Source of the DNA: an uncultured Flavobacteriaceae bacterium
GTDB taxonomy: Bacteria; Bacteroidota; Bacteroidia; Flavobacteriales; Flavobacteriaceae
Reading direction: 5' to 3'
Length of the DNA stretch: 15,937 nucleotides
NCBI GenBank assembly: GCA_913052425.1
Contig: CAJXEG010000010.1
Span: 1-15,937 of the forward strand
Within the stretch, counting starts at the first letter, position 1. Each line of letters begins with the position of its first letter. Shown here piece after piece: positions 15,741 through 15,937 of the stretch. The notes beneath the pieces were generated by a model. It did not search any database and was not told the DNA's origin. It worked only from the letters and a program-made list of their open reading frames with translations. A program made the translations under genes and the position numbers.

Positions 15741-15937
15741 ATGATCAAAGTATCACCCAATGCACAAAAAAAAGTGTCGCAGTTAATGCGTGAAGACGGA
15801 TTCAATCCTACCCAAGATTTTGTCCGTGTAGGAGTGAAAAGTGGGGGCTGCTCGGGTTTGTCTTACGAATTGAGTTTTGACGATTCAAAATCTGATCAAG
15901 ACCGTTTATTCGAAGACAATCAAGTCAAGATTTTAGT
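15741..15937 (+). CDS. HesB/IscA/SufA-family iron-sulfur carrier, N-terminal part (cut by the window edge)
   Basis: The first 65 codons of an A-type Fe-S cluster carrier are present. The protein starts MIKVSPNAQKKVSQLM, then FVRVGVKSGGCSGLSYELSF, the family core with its first conserved cysteine (C35, in GGCSGL). The paired C-terminal cysteines (CGC) needed for cluster binding would lie beyond the window. Full-length members are about 105-110 residues, so about 60% is visible. A-type carriers receive Fe-S clusters from the assembly scaffold and pass them to client enzymes in the cytoplasm. In many Bacteroidota this gene heads the sufBCDS cluster, so suf genes may follow to the right; that cannot be seen here. 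The leader contains a TATATTTG promoter element. Confidence 0.93.
   Translation, partial: MIKVSPNAQKKVSQLMREDGFNPTQDFVRVGVKSGGCSGLSYELSFDDSKSDQDRLFEDNQVKIL

Overview
The window looks like chromosome from a marine-type member of the Bacteroidota, most likely family Flavobacteriaceae. The evidence is moderate-to-low GC, scarce Shine-Dalgarno sequences, promoters of the Bacteroidota type (-33 TTTG, -7 TAnnTTTG), very tight gene packing, and flavobacterial gene types: a CrtY-like lycopene cyclase beside a polyprenyl synthase, a 'choice-of-anchor B' lipoprotein with a Bacteroidota-style lipoprotein export signal, and a HesB/IscA gene with a short leader. No mobile element, tRNA, rRNA, CRISPR array or phage gene was seen. 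No stretch above 300 bases lacks a gene; the longest intergenic gap is 117 bases.

Left part (1-8771), all on the minus strand and read right to left: a four-gene efflux operon (TetR repressor, TolC-like outer-membrane factor, lipoprotein membrane-fusion protein, RND inner-membrane pump) with gaps of 4, 3 and 14 bases. It is followed by aspS with its own promoter, a small two-helix membrane protein, and the start of a cold-shock protein that runs off the left edge. The pump genes should form one envelope-spanning tripartite complex. The TetR gene comes first and is preceded by a good promoter with an 8+8 bp inverted repeat over it, which suggests autoregulation.

Middle (8889-12941): a GGPP/FPP-type polyprenyl synthase (+) and a lycopene cyclase (-) converge tail to tail and share a CTAG that contains both stop codons. 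Together they suggest carotenoid synthesis. A GufA/ZupT-type ZIP metal transporter (+) then converges on thiL (-), the last kinase of thiamine diphosphate synthesis, with a 9-base overlap.

Right part (13030-15937), plus strand: two adjacent lipoproteins, 2 bases apart, both predicted beta-propellers. The first is a choice-of-anchor B/LVIVD protein with a surface-export-like signal after its lipid cysteine. The second has seven tandem repeats of about 58 residues and starts with GTG. The window ends in the first 65 codons of an A-type Fe-S carrier (HesB/IscA/SufA).

Most of the region is ordinary core genome. The parts most worth a second look are the propeller lipoprotein pair, the pump's two extra membrane helices and altered proton-relay residues, and the regulatory region of the efflux operon. 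I saw no clearly new multi-gene system.
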